From assembly GCA_015058275.1 (NCBI GenBank), contig SVCQ01000007.1, positions 1 to 64,000 of the forward strand: a stretch of DNA of 64,000 nt, in the 5' to 3' direction. Shown piece after piece: positions 33,494 to 43,533 of this stretch. The notes under the pieces were generated by a model. The model saw nothing but the letters and a program-made list of their open reading frames with translations, made no database searches and had not been told where the DNA came from. Position numbers and translations under genes: made by a program. Within the stretch, counting starts at the first letter, position 1, and each line of letters begins with the position of its first letter. This DNA is from Clostridiales bacterium (GTDB lineage: Bacteria; Bacillota; Clostridia; Peptostreptococcales; Anaerovoracaceae).

Positions 33494-34711
33494 ATGAACA
33501 AGGATTTTCTAGATGCATTTGCTGATCTCAAAAAGGAAAAGAACCTTTCCGAAGAAGAGATCATAGGAGCTATCAAGGACTCTATAGAGAATGCATACAA
33601 GAAGAATTACGGAGCATCCAACGTCAGAGTAGAGGTCGACATGGCTGAAGGCAACGTGACCGTATTCATGGGCATGGAAGTCGTTGAGGAGGTCGAGGAT
33701 GACCTGACTCAGATCTCGCTGGCGGATGCAAAGGAGATATACGAAGGCTACGAGCTGGGCGATGTCGTAGAGTATGAGATCGACCCTAAGGACTTCAACA
33801 GGATCGCAGCTCAGGGAGCCAAGCAGGTATTCGTCCAGAAGAACAGAGAAGCCGAGAGGACAAATTCGTACAACGAATTCATCGAAAAGAAAGGCCAGAT
33901 CGTAACAGGTAAGGTCGAGAGAATCAATAACGGCACCATGCTCATCTCGCTTGGCAGGACTGAGGGAAGGGTCCCTGCATCCGAGCAGGTCAAGACCGAG
34001 AACTTCAAACCGGGCGACAGGATCAAAGTGTACGTCATGGATGTCAAAAAGGAGAACAAAGGCCCTCAGGTGCTTCTCTCCAGATCGCATCCGGGCCTTG
34101 TCAGAGGACTTTTTGAACTCGAGATCCCTGAGATTGCAGACGGCACAGTCGAGATCAAGGGTACAGCCCGTGAGGCCGGTTCCAGGACAAAGATCGCCGT
34201 TTGCTCCAACGACCCTAACGTGGATCCTGTAGGAGCCTGCGTAGGTAACCGCGGAGCCAGGGTACAGAACATCGCAGACGAGCTCTTCGGAGAGAAGATC
34301 GACATCATCGTATGGGATGACGATCCGGCAGTTCTCATCAGCAACGTACTGAGACCTGCCATCGTAGAGGGCGTATATATCAACGAGGACGAAAAGGCAG
34401 CCACAGCTGTAGTTCCTGAGCAGCAGCTCTCGCTCGCTATCGGCAGAGAGGGCCAGAACGTAAGGCTCGCAGCCAGAGTCAGCGGCTGGAAGATCGATAT
34501 CAAGAGCAACGATCAGCTCAAGGAGATGGGCTTCGCATTCGATGAGTACGAGGATTCCGAGGAGACCGGAGATGATGCGTACATCGAGGAAGAGGACATC
34601 GCAGCTGCTGAGGAGACCGTAGAAGAGGCCGCAGAGGAAGCAGCAGAGACTGCAGAGACTGAAGAGGTTAGCGCAAGTGAGGAGACACCAGACGCCGAAG
34701 CCGATGCGTAG
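33494..34711 (+). CDS. nusA: Transcription termination/antitermination factor NusA
   Basis: 405 residues. N-terminal RNA-polymerase-binding domain (1-130), an S1 domain (about 135-200, GQIVTGKVERINNGTMLISL), and two KH domains (about 200-345; VGACVGNRGARVQNIADEL, AIGREGQNVRLAARVSGW). It ends in an acidic tail of Glu/Ala and lacks the C-terminal acidic repeats of enterobacterial NusA, as usual in Bacillota. It modulates pausing and termination. AGGAGGAAG precedes the ATG. The ylxR start overlaps its 3' end. Confidence 0.96.
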   Translation: MNKDFLDAFADLKKEKNLSEEEIIGAIKDSIENAYKKNYGASNVRVEVDMAEGNVTVFMGMEVVEEVEDDLTQISLADAKEIYEGYELGDVVEYEIDPKDFNRIAAQGAKQVFVQKNREAERTNSYNEFIEKKGQIVTGKVERINNGTMLISLGRTEGRVPASEQVKTENFKPGDRIKVYVMDVKKENKGPQVLLSRSHPGLVRGLFELEIPEIADGTVEIKGTAREAGSRTKIAVCSNDPNVDPVGACVGNRGARVQNIADELFGEKIDIIVWDDDPAVLISNVLRPAIVEGVYINEDEKAATAVVPEQQLSLAIGREGQNVRLAARVSGWKIDIKSNDQLKEMGFAFDEYEDSEETGDDAYIEEEDIAAAEETVEEAAEEAAETAETEEVSASEETPDAEADA

Positions 34712-34949
34712 ATGCATCGCATGCAGGAAGTCCGTTCCGCAGGACGAGCTCATCAGATTCACGGTGAACGACGGTGTGATCAGAGCTGATGACAGCGTCA
34801 GGGCGGACGGCAGAGGCTTCTATCTGTGCAGAGACACAGGCTGCATAGAAAGCGCTGTCAAACGCAAAGCTTTCAACCGCGTCTGCAAAAGGAATGTGGG
34901 CGAGGAAGAGATAAGAACTGTTATTGAACAAGCACTCAATAACAACTAA
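34677..34949 (+). CDS. ylxR: YlxR-family RNA-binding protein (RnpM type)
   Basis: 90 residues. The YlxR fold is marked by PMRRCIACRKSVPQDELIRF and ADGRGFYLCRDTGCIESAVKRKAF, with the typical R-G-x-Y-x-C. Family members bind RNA, and one in Bacillus modulates RNase P. I choose GTG 34677, overlapping nusA by 35 bases, because GAAGAGG lies 9 bases upstream and the resulting N-terminus (nine residues before MRRC) fits the family; ATG 34704 is the alternative. Confidence 0.9.
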   Translation: MRRHQTPKPMRRCIACRKSVPQDELIRFTVNDGVIRADDSVRADGRGFYLCRDTGCIESAVKRKAFNRVCKRNVGEEEIRTVIEQALNNN

Positions 34950-34959
34950 GGAGGAATTG

Positions 34960-37665
34960 ATGTCAAAGAAAGTTAGTGAACTGACCAAAGAACTTGACAT
35001 AAGCTTACAGGAACTCAAGGGCTACGCCGAGAAGCTCGGCATCGAAGTCGGTACCGCAAGATCGAGTATCGACGATGCTGACGCGGAGAGGCTCTCGAGA
35101 TCTGTCAATATGATGAAGGGCACTGCCTCTTCTTCGGACCAGTCCGGCAACAAGCCTAAGATCAAGGCTGTTCCGGTCATGCCTAAGGATGGTCCAAAGG
35201 CCAAACCGCCTGCAGGCAAGCCGGTCATCCCTAAGAAGGCCGTAGTACCTAAGGAGGAGGCTCCTGAGGAAGAGAAGCCTGCCGGGGAGACAAAGAAGGC
35301 AGAGCCTGAAGTTGAAGTGCCTGCAGCCGAGGCTCCTGCTGAGGAGACAAAGAAGGCAGAGCCTGAGACTGAAGTGCCTGCAGCCGAGACTCCTGCAGAG
35401 GACAAGAAGTCTGAGGCTGCCGAGGCTCCTGCTGAGGAGGCAAAGCCTGCCAAAAAGGAAGAGCCTGAGGAGGAGTACGTCAATGCTCCGGGCAAGCCTA
35501 TGAGATTCAAAAAGATCTCCGATGCCGCCACCGAAAAGAAAAAGGCAGAGGAAGCCCGCAAGCAGGCCAGAGAGAGAAGAGCCGCTTCCAAGGAAGGCGG
35601 GGACAGGAAACCTGCCGGCCGCAGGGGAGCATCCCAGGGCGATGACAAGGTTCAGAGAAGGTCTCAGGGCGGCGGTGCTGCTTCGCCTGCAGCCGCAGGA
35701 AGCGCCAAGTCAGGCAAGGGCAAGAGCAAGAAGTTCTTCGACAACCGCGACAGAGACAAGCAGTCGAGGTTCGACAGACGTGAGGACGGCCCGGGCGGAC
35801 GCCGCAACAACAATTACTATGACGAGACTGCTCTCGAGAAGCAGGAACGCCACAAAAAGAAATACAAGACCAAGGTCGTTGAGGAGCCTACGGTAGAGGA
35901 GCTTCTGCCTGAAGGCACCATCGCAGTTACAGTACCTATCACTGTTGCAGGTCTCTCCGAGCAGGCTGAGATCAGCGTCAGCAAGATCATCATGTCGATG
36001 ATGCAGATGGGCGTAATGGCCACTATCAACCAGACTCTCGACAAGGATGCCGTAGAGATGCTCGCAGAGGATCTCGGCCTCCAGATCGTAGTCACGGAGG
36101 AGGCTCCTGAGGTCGAAGAGCCGGGCATCGACATGCACGAGGATTCCGACAGCGAGCTCAAACCAAGACCGCCGATCATCACTGTCATGGGTCACGTTGA
36201 CCACGGTAAGACTTCGCTTCTGGACGCTATCCGCAACACTAACGTTACGGCAGGCGAGTCCGGCGGAATCACACAGCACATCGGCGCTTCCGAGGTAGAG
36301 ATCAACGGCAAGAAGATCGTCTTCCTCGATACACCGGGACACGAAGCATTCACCACAATGCGTGCAAGAGGTGCGCAGGTAACAGATATCGCTGTACTTG
36401 TAGTCGCGGCCGATGACGGCGTAATGCCTCAGACAGTAGAGTCCATCAGCCACGCAAAGGCTGCAGGAGTACCTATCATCGTTGCCATCAACAAGATGGA
36501 TAAGCCGGGCGCCAACCCTGACAGGGTCAAGCAGGAACTCATGGAGCACGGAGTGCTCGTAGAGGACTGGGGCGGAGAGGTCATCTCCGTACCGGTATCC
36601 GCCAAAAAGGGCGAGGGCATCACAGACCTGCTTGAGATGATACTTCTCCAGGCAGACGTGCTCGAGCTCAAGGCCAATCCGGACAGACTCGCTCTCGGTA
36701 CAGTCATCGAGGCGAGACTCGACAAGGCCAAGGGCCCTGTCGCTACGTTGCTCGTATCCAACGGTACTCTCAAGACAGGCCAGAGCGTTGTCGCAGGTAC
36801 ATGCTCCGGTAAGATCAGGGTGATGACTGACGACAAGGGCAAGACCATCCGCAAGGCCGGTCCGGCCACTGCCGTGGAGATCCTCGGTCTCAACGACGTA
36901 CCGGCTGCAGGCGATGCCTTCAACGCAGTCAGGGATGACAAGACCGCAAGAGAGATCGCCCAGAACAGAAGAGACAAGATGAGAGAGGAAGTCCTGGCAA
37001 GGAACGCCAGCATGACCCTCGACAAGCTCTTCAGCCAGATCCAGGAGGGAGAGGCCAAGGAGCTCAACCTCATCGTCAAGGCAGACGTACAGGGATCTGT
37101 CGGAGCCATCGTCACTTCCCTCGAGAAGCTCGAGACTCCGGAGGTCAAGATCAACGTTATCCACTCCGGTGTAGGTACGGTCAACGAGTCCGACGTCAAG
37201 CTCGCCGAGACATCGAACGCCATCATCATCGGATTCAACGTAAGACCTACGACGGCTGTTACCAACCAGGCTCAGGATGCTGATGTCGAGATCAGACTCT
37301 ACAGGGTCATCTACGATATCATCGACGAGATCCAGGATGCCATGAAGGGCATGCTCGATCCTGAGTTCAAGGAGGAAGTCCTCGGCAAGGCCGAAGTCAG
37401 AGATACTTTCAAGGTACCGAACCTCGGCGTTGTTGCCGGCTGCTATGTCAACGAAGGCGTCGTAAAGAGAAACGCTCAGATCAGGCTCGTACGCGACGGC
37501 ATCGTCATCCACGAGGGCGTGATATCCTCGCTCAAGAGATTCAAGGATGACGCCAGGGAAGTCGCTGCCGGATACGAGTGCGGACTCGGTATCGAAAAGT
37601 ACAACGATATCAAGCCGGGCGATGTGATCGAGTGCTTCGAGATGGTAGAAGTAGAGAGAAAGTAA
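34960..37665 (+). CDS. infB: Translation initiation factor IF-2
   Basis: 901 residues. The first helix bundle ([24 protein letters not shown]) is followed by a long low-complexity Pro/Ala/Glu/Lys linker (about 60-300), the IF2-N2 domain, the GTPase domain with [14 protein letters not shown] (about 408-421), DTPGHEAF and NKMD, and the C-terminal domains to MVEVE. IF-2 delivers initiator fMet-tRNA to the ribosome. AAGGAGG (34948-34954) fixes ATG 34960. The linker contains a 57-bp tandem duplication. Confidence 0.97.
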   Translation: MSKKVSELTKELDISLQELKGYAEKLGIEVGTARSSIDDADAERLSRSVNMMKGTASSSDQSGNKPKIKAVPVMPKDGPKAKPPAGKPVIPKKAVVPKEEAPEEEKPAGETKKAEPEVEVPAAEAPAEETKKAEPETEVPAAETPAEDKKSEAAEAPAEEAKPAKKEEPEEEYVNAPGKPMRFKKISDAATEKKKAEEARKQARERRAASKEGGDRKPAGRRGASQGDDKVQRRSQGGGAASPAAAGSAKSGKGKSKKFFDNRDRDKQSRFDRREDGPGGRRNNNYYDETALEKQERHKKKYKTKVVEEPTVEELLPEGTIAVTVPITVAGLSEQAEISVSKIIMSMMQMGVMATINQTLDKDAVEMLAEDLGLQIVVTEEAPEVEEPGIDMHEDSDSELKPRPPIITVMGHVDHGKTSLLDAIRNTNVTAGESGGITQHIGASEVEINGKKIVFLDTPGHEAFTTMRARGAQVTDIAVLVVAADDGVMPQTVESISHAKAAGVPIIVAINKMDKPGANPDRVKQELMEHGVLVEDWGGEVISVPVSAKKGEGITDLLEMILLQADVLELKANPDRLALGTVIEARLDKAKGPVATLLVSNGTLKTGQSVVAGTCSGKIRVMTDDKGKTIRKAGPATAVEILGLNDVPAAGDAFNAVRDDKTAREIAQNRRDKMREEVLARNASMTLDKLFSQIQEGEAKELNLIVKADVQGSVGAIVTSLEKLETPEVKINVIHSGVGTVNESDVKLAETSNAIIIGFNVRPTTAVTNQAQDADVEIRLYRVIYDIIDEIQDAMKGMLDPEFKEEVLGKAEVRDTFKVPNLGVVAGCYVNEGVVKRNAQIRLVRDGIVIHEGVISSLKRFKDDAREVAAGYECGLGIEKYNDIKPGDVIECFEMVEVERK
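35291..35404 (+). repeat. 57-bp tandem duplication in the infB linker
   Basis: Two adjacent 57-bp units (35291-35347, 35348-35404) encode the linker motif KKAEPE-EVPAAE-PAE with small differences. The frame is kept. It lengthens the disordered N-terminal linker of IF-2. Confidence 0.8.
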
Positions 37666-37666
37666 C

Positions 37667-38044
37667 ATGGCTAAATACAGACAGGGGAGACTCAGCGAAG
37701 AGATCAAAAAGAGCGTAAGCGGATTTCTGATCAACGGAGCCAAGGACCCCGCACTTACATCAAGGATCATAAGCATTACAGGCGCGGAGGTGACGCGCGA
37801 CGGCAGCTACGCCACCGTCTACGTTTCACCTGTCTGCCTGTCGGACGAGGACCGCGAGATGGTCTACGCGGAGGTGCTTGCAGGCTTCGAGAGAGCCAAG
37901 GGCGCCATCAGGGGCCAGCTGTCGAGAGATATCATGCTCAGACATACTCCGGAACTCATCTTCAAGCTCGATTCTTCACAGGACTACGGACGTCATATCG
38001 ACTCCATAATCGACACGCTCACATATAACAACGAGGACGAATAG
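37667..38044 (+). CDS. rbfA: 30S ribosome-binding factor A
   Basis: 125 residues. YRQGRLSEEIKKSVSGFLI, then TSRIISITGAEVTRDGSYATVYVS and LRHTPELIFKLDSSQDYGRHID match RbfA (KH-like fold; L-R-H-x-P-E-L-x-F). It aids 16S rRNA 5' end maturation and works at low temperature. It starts one base after the infB stop, and nrnA follows at once. Confidence 0.95.
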   Translation: MAKYRQGRLSEEIKKSVSGFLINGAKDPALTSRIISITGAEVTRDGSYATVYVSPVCLSDEDREMVYAEVLAGFERAKGAIRGQLSRDIMLRHTPELIFKLDSSQDYGRHIDSIIDTLTYNNEDE

Positions 38045-39022
38045 TTGAACGATACGATCAAGAGCATAGCTACAATAATGAAGGATCTCGACGGGATCCT
38101 CATATTCCCTCACATGAACATGGACGGAGACGCGCTCGGCTCATCGACGGCTCTCTGCCTGGCTCTCAGGAGCCTCGGCAAGAAGGCCTACGTCATGATA
38201 AACGAGCCTGTACCCAAGAACCTCGACTTCCTTGAGTGCGGATGCACTACAAACGATGACAGCGTTCTTGATGACGTTCAGCTGTCTGTCATGGTCGACT
38301 GCAACGGTCTTGACCGCATACAGGGCAGGGAGGAAGTCTGGAAGAGAGGCCGCCTCAAGGGCTGCATCGACCACCACGCCACCAAAGCCAAGGACATGAG
38401 ATATGACTTCTCGCGCGTGGAGCCTAAATCCGCTGCCGCAGGAGAGATCATATATAACATCATCAAGGCTCTCGGCGTCACGATCGATCTCGACATGGCC
38501 AATGCCATATTCACCGCCATCACGACGGATACGGGCAACTTCCAGCACAGCAATACGACCAGCCGCTCACACGAGATAGCCGGCCACCTGTACAAGATCG
38601 AGGGATTCAATTCCAAGGCTATATCCGCTCTCATTTACGACCGCAGATCAAAGAATGCGATCAGGATGGAGAGCAAGGTGCTCGAGAATCTCAACTTCTA
38701 CGCCGACGGCAAGCTCGTAGTCGGCAGGGTTACTCAGGACCTCCTCCGCGAGTGCGAATGCACAATGGACGAGGCCGACGGCATCATCCAAAAGATGATG
38801 AGTATCGACGGAGTGGAGGGCGCATGCCTCTTCAAGGAGACTGACCACAGCATAAGAGCGAGCCTCAGAGGCAGGTCCTATGCCAATATGGAGAAGGCCG
38901 CTGCCAAGTACGGCGGGGGCGGACACATGCTGGCTGCAGGCTGCTCATTCTACGCGCCTATGCCTGAGGTCGAGGAACTATTCATACCGGAGCTCATTGA
39001 AGCTGTAAGCAGGACACGATGA
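38045..39022 (+). CDS. nrnA: Bifunctional oligoribonuclease/PAP phosphatase NrnA (DHH family)
   Basis: 325 residues from a TTG directly after the rbfA stop. DHH-domain motifs are present: [20 protein letters not shown], the DHH itself in CIDHHATKA, and [12 protein letters not shown]. The DHHA1 C-terminal part ends with [11 protein letters not shown]. NrnA degrades 2-5-base nanoRNA to mononucleotides and dephosphorylates pAp to AMP. Its place between rbfA and truB is typical in Bacillota. Confidence 0.94.
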   Translation: MNDTIKSIATIMKDLDGILIFPHMNMDGDALGSSTALCLALRSLGKKAYVMINEPVPKNLDFLECGCTTNDDSVLDDVQLSVMVDCNGLDRIQGREEVWKRGRLKGCIDHHATKAKDMRYDFSRVEPKSAAAGEIIYNIIKALGVTIDLDMANAIFTAITTDTGNFQHSNTTSRSHEIAGHLYKIEGFNSKAISALIYDRRSKNAIRMESKVLENLNFYADGKLVVGRVTQDLLRECECTMDEADGIIQKMMSIDGVEGACLFKETDHSIRASLRGRSYANMEKAAAKYGGGGHMLAAGCSFYAPMPEVEELFIPELIEAVSRTR

Positions 39023-39909
39023 ACGGTGTAATAAACGTAAACAAGCCGGCCGGATGGACTTCGCAGGATGTATGCGCGAAGCTCAGGGGCCGGCTCCACA
39101 TTAAGAAAATAGGACACACAGGAACGCTCGACCCGATGGCTACGGGCGTTTTGCCTGTATGCACAGGAAACGCGACCCGTATCATCGAGTATTACGACAG
39201 GGATCACAAGACATACCATGCTGAGATGCAGCTCGGTATAACGACCGATACTCTCGATATAACGGGCGAAGTCCTTGAGACATCTGATCATACGGGAGTG
39301 AACGAAAACGCCGTGAGAGAGGCATTTAAAGCCTATACGGGCGAAGTCTCACAGATACCTCCGAAGTACTCGGCTCTCAAGGTCAACGGCAGGCGGGCTT
39401 ATGAGCTTGCACGCGAGGGAAGAGACTTTGAGATAAAGGCGCGTGAGGTCACGATATACCGTAATGAGATCACATCCATGGATCTTGAGAGAGGTCTTAT
39501 AGGATTCTATGTCGAATGCTCCAAGGGCACATATATCCGCACTATATGCGATGACATAGGCCGGAATCTCGGCTGCGGAGCCTGCATGACGGCACTCTGC
39601 CGCACCGGTTCAGGCGTATTCAGGATAGAAGATGCCGCGGACATAGAGGATCTCTGCGATATGAGCGATGATGAGATAGCTTCACGCGTCATAAAGCCTG
39701 AGGATACGCTCGTGATGCTCGGGAGGATAGAGCTTAACGATAACAGAGTTATCGCTTTTACTAACGGCAATTCGACAAGAAGCGGCGGATACAGGATAAC
39801 AGAGGCTTCGCGCTTTGATGAGCTGTACCGCGTGTATTCCGAGGGACGCTTCCTCGGAGTTGCAGGCACAGAGAACGGCTCGCTTGTACCGCACAAGGTA
39901 TTCAGATAG
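39019..39909 (+). CDS. truB: tRNA pseudouridine(55) synthase TruB
   Basis: 296 residues. [14 protein letters not shown], then [19 protein letters not shown] with the catalytic Asp, and [19 protein letters not shown] are the TruB motifs; [12 protein letters not shown] is also present. It forms pseudouridine 55 in the T-loop of tRNA. Its ATG overlaps the nrnA stop by four bases (ATGA), so translation is coupled. Confidence 0.96.
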   Translation: MNGVINVNKPAGWTSQDVCAKLRGRLHIKKIGHTGTLDPMATGVLPVCTGNATRIIEYYDRDHKTYHAEMQLGITTDTLDITGEVLETSDHTGVNENAVREAFKAYTGEVSQIPPKYSALKVNGRRAYELAREGRDFEIKAREVTIYRNEITSMDLERGLIGFYVECSKGTYIRTICDDIGRNLGCGACMTALCRTGSGVFRIEDAADIEDLCDMSDDEIASRVIKPEDTLVMLGRIELNDNRVIAFTNGNSTRSGGYRITEASRFDELYRVYSEGRFLGVAGTENGSLVPHKVFR

Positions 39910-40854
39910 ATGCAGATAATAGATTCACTCAACGAACTGAATATAACTTCAAAGACGGCTGTTGCTCTCGGCAATTTCGACGGGGTGCACATCGGACACC
40001 GGAAGATAATGCACAATGCCCTCGAGGCTGCTTCTGCCAATGGCTTCAAGTCCCTTTGCTTTACCTTCTCAAACCATCCCTTCAACTTCATAATGGACAG
40101 GGATGTATCTGATCCGGCTGCGATCAAGCTCATATGCAGCGAGGAGGAGAAGATAAGGCTCATAGAGGACATGGGTTTTGATATCCTCGTCAACGTTCCC
40201 TTCGATGAACACATAATGAAGATGAGGGCGCACGACTTCTTTGAGGATATACTTTCGGGCAGGCTCTCGGCCGGATACATATCCGTCGGCTTCAATTACA
40301 GCTACGGGGCAAGGGCTGAGGGGAACCCTGAGATGCTGAGAGATGAGTGCGGCAGGGCTGGCATACTCTGCAGCGTTGAGGATGCCGTGATGATGGACGG
40401 CGAGGTCGTAAGCTCGACCCTTATCCGAGAGATGATCGCAGGCGGAGACATGGAGAAGGCCGCAGCATACCTCGGCAGGCCTTTTACCGTCAGCGGCAAG
40501 GTGGAGCACGGAGCCAGACTCGGAAGCGCAAACGGCATACCGACTGCCAACATAGCAATGCCTGATGACAGGCTGGCACCTCCGAACGGAGTATACTTTA
40601 CCAGGGTGCTTGCCGGCGGAAGTGAGTACAAGGCGGTATCAAATCTCGGATGCAAGCCTACCGTAAGCGACAGGGGCATAATCTCGATCGAGACCAATGT
40701 CTTCGGCTGGCAGGGAGACCTCTACGAAAAGGAGATCTCCGTGTACTTCGATCACTTCTCAAGACCCGAGCGCAGATTCGCATCACAGGAGGAGCTCTTC
40801 GCTCAGATCTCAAGGGACTGCGAGGATGCAGTGTGCTATCATTCGGAGCACTGA
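39910..40854 (+). CDS. ribF: Bifunctional riboflavin kinase/FAD synthetase
   Basis: 314 residues. The nucleotidyltransferase half has VALGNFDGVHIGHRKIM and the YGARAEGN loop, with VSSTLIREMIAGGDMEKA. The kinase half has LGRPFTVSGKVEHGARLGSANGIPTANI and GVYFTRV. It makes FMN from riboflavin and then FAD. It starts directly after the truB stop, ending the rimP-ribF operon. Complete length. Confidence 0.96.
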   Translation: MQIIDSLNELNITSKTAVALGNFDGVHIGHRKIMHNALEAASANGFKSLCFTFSNHPFNFIMDRDVSDPAAIKLICSEEEKIRLIEDMGFDILVNVPFDEHIMKMRAHDFFEDILSGRLSAGYISVGFNYSYGARAEGNPEMLRDECGRAGILCSVEDAVMMDGEVVSSTLIREMIAGGDMEKAAAYLGRPFTVSGKVEHGARLGSANGIPTANIAMPDDRLAPPNGVYFTRVLAGGSEYKAVSNLGCKPTVSDRGIISIETNVFGWQGDLYEKEISVYFDHFSRPERRFASQEELFAQISRDCEDAVCYHSEH

Positions 40855-40885
40855 CAATACATCATAAAATATTCACAAAAACTGA

Positions 40886-40914
40886 TAGACAACGCGATGT
40901 ATTCGTGTTAATAT
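40886..40914 (+). promoter_or_regulatory. Promoter of rpsO
   Basis: TAGACA (40886-40891, 5/6) and TAATAT (40909-40914, 4/6, with TG one base upstream) are separated by 17 bases. The resulting leader of about 110 bases is structured. Confidence 0.6.
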
Positions 40915-40920
40915 ACCACC

Positions 40921-41019
40921 GTTGCAGCCGGAGGCTGTGACACATCAATCAAATATACCCGCGCCGCAGTGGTTCGTATCTCCGACGGCTTCGCAGAGCG
41001 GGCGCACTTAAGAAAAGGA
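40921..41019 (+). promoter_or_regulatory. Structured leader of rpsO, candidate S15 autoregulation site
   Basis: A 5-bp hairpin CAGCC-GGA-GGCTG (40925-40937) and a larger GC-rich pairing (GCGCC near 40960 with GGCGC near 41001) lie between the promoter and AAAAGGAG. S15 represses its own translation through diverse leader folds in many bacteria; this position and structure fit that, but I cannot assign a known class. Confidence 0.45.
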
Positions 41020-41029
41020 GTTTATTTTT

Positions 41030-41296
41030 ATGCTTACAAAAGAGAAAAAACAGGAAATCATCAAAGAGTATGCTACAAAAGAGGGTGACACAGGTTCACC
41101 TGAGGTACAGGTTGCTATCCTTACTTACAGGATCAACGACCTCAACGAGCACCTCAAAGAGCACCACAAGGACTTCCACTCCAGGAGAGGCCTCCTGAAG
41201 ATGGTAGGTCAGAGAAGAAACCTCCTCAAGTACCTGAGAGAGACTGACATCGAGAGATACAGAAGCCTGATCGCCCGTCTCGGACTGAGGAAATAA
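41030..41296 (+). CDS. rpsO: 30S ribosomal protein S15
   Basis: 88 residues, standard. [48 protein letters not shown] is spread over the canonical four-helix S15 (split here: [32 protein letters not shown]). It binds 16S rRNA helices 20-22 early in assembly. AAAAGGAG precedes the ATG. A terminator separates it from pnp, the usual neighbour. Confidence 0.97.
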   Translation: MLTKEKKQEIIKEYATKEGDTGSPEVQVAILTYRINDLNEHLKEHHKDFHSRRGLLKMVGQRRNLLKYLRETDIERYRSLIARLGLRK

Positions 41297-41309
41297 TGAG
41301 AGACTTTTG

Positions 41310-41339
41310 AAGCGGGAGCACGCCTCCCGCTTTGATTGT
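41310..41339 (+). terminator. Terminator between rpsO and pnp
   Basis: A 9-bp stem with AAGCGGGAG (41310-41318, first A at 41310) and CTCCCGCTT (41324-41332), 5-base loop, is followed by TTTGATTGT. A TATAAT at 41339-41344 directly after it may serve pnp, although no -35 box matches. Confidence 0.78.
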
Positions 41340-41398
41340 ATAATCAGCTAAGGCCCATGGTAGTAAAGGATCATTAACAGGAAGGAGTTGTTAATAGA

Positions 41399-43525
41399 AT
41401 GGGTAGATTCGAAGATTACAAGACATACAGAACAGCGCTCGGCGGCAGACTTCTCGAGGTAGAGATCGGCAAGCTCGCGGAGCAGGCAAACGGACAGGCT
41501 ACGGTCAGATACGGAGACACGGTCGTAAGCTGCACTGTCTGCGCCAGCAAGGAGCCGAAGCAGGACGTGGATTTCTTCCCGCTTACCTGCAATTTCGAAG
41601 AGAAGCTCTACGCAGTCGGCAAGATCCCGGGAGGATACATCAAGAGAGAGGGACGTCCAAGCGAGAAGGCCACTCTCATCTCGAGACTTATCGACAGACC
41701 GCTGAGACCGCTTTTCCCAAAGGGATACAGGAATGACGTAGTCGTAACTGCCACTGCACTTTCGGTGGACCACGACTGCTCGCCTGAGGTCGCATCCCTC
41801 ATCGGTACATCCACAGCAATCGCTATCTCGGACATCCCTTGGGACGGTCCTACAGCCGGCGTTGTAGTAGGCAGAGTTGACGGCGAGTTCGTCATCAACC
41901 CGACATTCGAGCAGAGACAGGTATCCGACGTCAATCTGACTGTCTGCGGTACTGAGGAAGCCATTATGATGGTAGAGGCAGGAGCCAAGGAAGTTCCTGA
42001 GGATCAGATGCTCGAGGCCATCCTCTTCGGTCACGAGGAGATCAAGAACATCTGCAGATTCATAAAGAGCATCGTTGATGAGGTCGGCAAGGAGAAGCAG
42101 GAGTACGTCGTATTCAAGGCGGGCGAGGATGTTGACGCAGCCGTAAGAGAGTACGCCACTCAGAAGATGGTAGACGCCATCTACACAGTAGACAAGCAGG
42201 AGAGACTCGCCAACATGGACGCTGTCGCTGCTGATGCCAAGGAGCACTTCGCAGAGCAGTTCGAGGACAGAGGCGCAGAGGTCGACGAGGTACTCTACAA
42301 CATCAAAAAGGAAGAGGTCAGACGCCGCATCCTCGAGGAGGGCGTTCGTCCTGACAACAGAAGACCTGACGAGATCAGACCGCTCTGGAGCGAGACAGGT
42401 TATCTTCCGAGGACACACGGATCCGGACTCTTCAAGAGAGGACAGACTCAGGTGCTTTCGGTCTGCACACTCGCACCTCTTTCCGAGGCGCAGTGGCTTG
42501 ACGGCATCGATGATGACGTAACACGCAAGAGATACATGCATCAGTACAACTTCCCGGGATACTGCACAGGAGAGGCCAAGCCTTCAAGATCCCCGGGCAG
42601 GAGAGAGATCGGACACGGAGCACTCGCAGAGAGAGCTCTCATGCCTGTACTTCCTGACGAAGAGGAATTCCCGTATGCCATCAGAGTCGTCTCCGAGGTA
42701 ATGTCCTCCAACGGATCATCCTCGATGGCTTCGACATGCGGCTCCACACTCGCACTGATGGATGCCGGTGTTCCTATCAAAAAGCCGGTTTCCGGTATCG
42801 CAATGGGACTCATTGAGGGATTCAATGAGGACGGATCGAGCAAGTTCGCCATCCTCTCGGATATCCAGGGCATGGAAGACTTCCTCGGCGACATGGACTT
42901 CAAGGTCACTGGTACTCCTGACGGAGTTACAGCTCTCCAGATGGATATCAAGGTCCACGGCCTCAACCGTGAGATCCTCAAGCAGGCTCTCGACCAGGCC
43001 AAGATCGGAAGAGCCAAGATCCTCGAGAATATGCTCGAAGAGATCCCGGCTCCAAGGACAGAGCTCAGCCCGTATGCACCTAGATTTATCAGCATGAGGA
43101 TCGATCCTGACAAGATCAGGCTCGTCATCGGACCTGGAGGCAAGACAGTCAACAGGATCGTCGAGGAGACCGGCGCCAAGATCGACATCTCCGATGATGA
43201 TGTCGGATTCATCGCTATCTACGCTGTCGATCAGGAGAGCGCAGAGGCAGCCAGAAGAGAGATCGAGCTCATCACAAAGGACGTTGAGGTCGGTGAGACT
43301 TACGAGGGCAAGGTCACAAGGATCATGAACTTCGGAGCATTCATCGAGATCCTCCCTGGCAAGGAAGGACTCCTCCACATCTCCAAGATGGCTGACCACA
43401 GGGTCAACAAGGTCGAGGATGTCATGAACATCGGTGATGAGGTTACTGTCAAGGTCACTGAGATCGACAGTCAGAACCGCATCAATCTCGAGAGACCTGA
43501 CGTAAAGAGAGCTCCGAGACGCTAA
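41399..43525 (+). CDS. pnp: Polyribonucleotide nucleotidyltransferase (PNPase)
   Basis: 708 residues. Two RNase PH domains (about 10-225 and 310-545; [20 protein letters not shown], and the active-site region [16 protein letters not shown] and [20 protein letters not shown]), a KH domain ([21 protein letters not shown]) and an S1 domain ([21 protein letters not shown]) at the end. It is a phosphorolytic 3'-5' exonuclease, partner of RNase Y in mRNA decay. GGAAGGAG lies about 12 bases before the ATG. Confidence 0.97.
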   Translation: MGRFEDYKTYRTALGGRLLEVEIGKLAEQANGQATVRYGDTVVSCTVCASKEPKQDVDFFPLTCNFEEKLYAVGKIPGGYIKREGRPSEKATLISRLIDRPLRPLFPKGYRNDVVVTATALSVDHDCSPEVASLIGTSTAIAISDIPWDGPTAGVVVGRVDGEFVINPTFEQRQVSDVNLTVCGTEEAIMMVEAGAKEVPEDQMLEAILFGHEEIKNICRFIKSIVDEVGKEKQEYVVFKAGEDVDAAVREYATQKMVDAIYTVDKQERLANMDAVAADAKEHFAEQFEDRGAEVDEVLYNIKKEEVRRRILEEGVRPDNRRPDEIRPLWSETGYLPRTHGSGLFKRGQTQVLSVCTLAPLSEAQWLDGIDDDVTRKRYMHQYNFPGYCTGEAKPSRSPGRREIGHGALAERALMPVLPDEEEFPYAIRVVSEVMSSNGSSSMASTCGSTLALMDAGVPIKKPVSGIAMGLIEGFNEDGSSKFAILSDIQGMEDFLGDMDFKVTGTPDGVTALQMDIKVHGLNREILKQALDQAKIGRAKILENMLEEIPAPRTELSPYAPRFISMRIDPDKIRLVIGPGGKTVNRIVEETGAKIDISDDDVGFIAIYAVDQESAEAARREIELITKDVEVGETYEGKVTRIMNFGAFIEILPGKEGLLHISKMADHRVNKVEDVMNIGDEVTVKVTEIDSQNRINLERPDVKRAPRR

Positions 43526-43533
43526 GATTATAA

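Noticed and set aside
41339..41344. TATAAT as a pnp promoter
   Set aside because: No -35 box at suitable spacing; it abuts the rpsO terminator, so it was only mentioned there.
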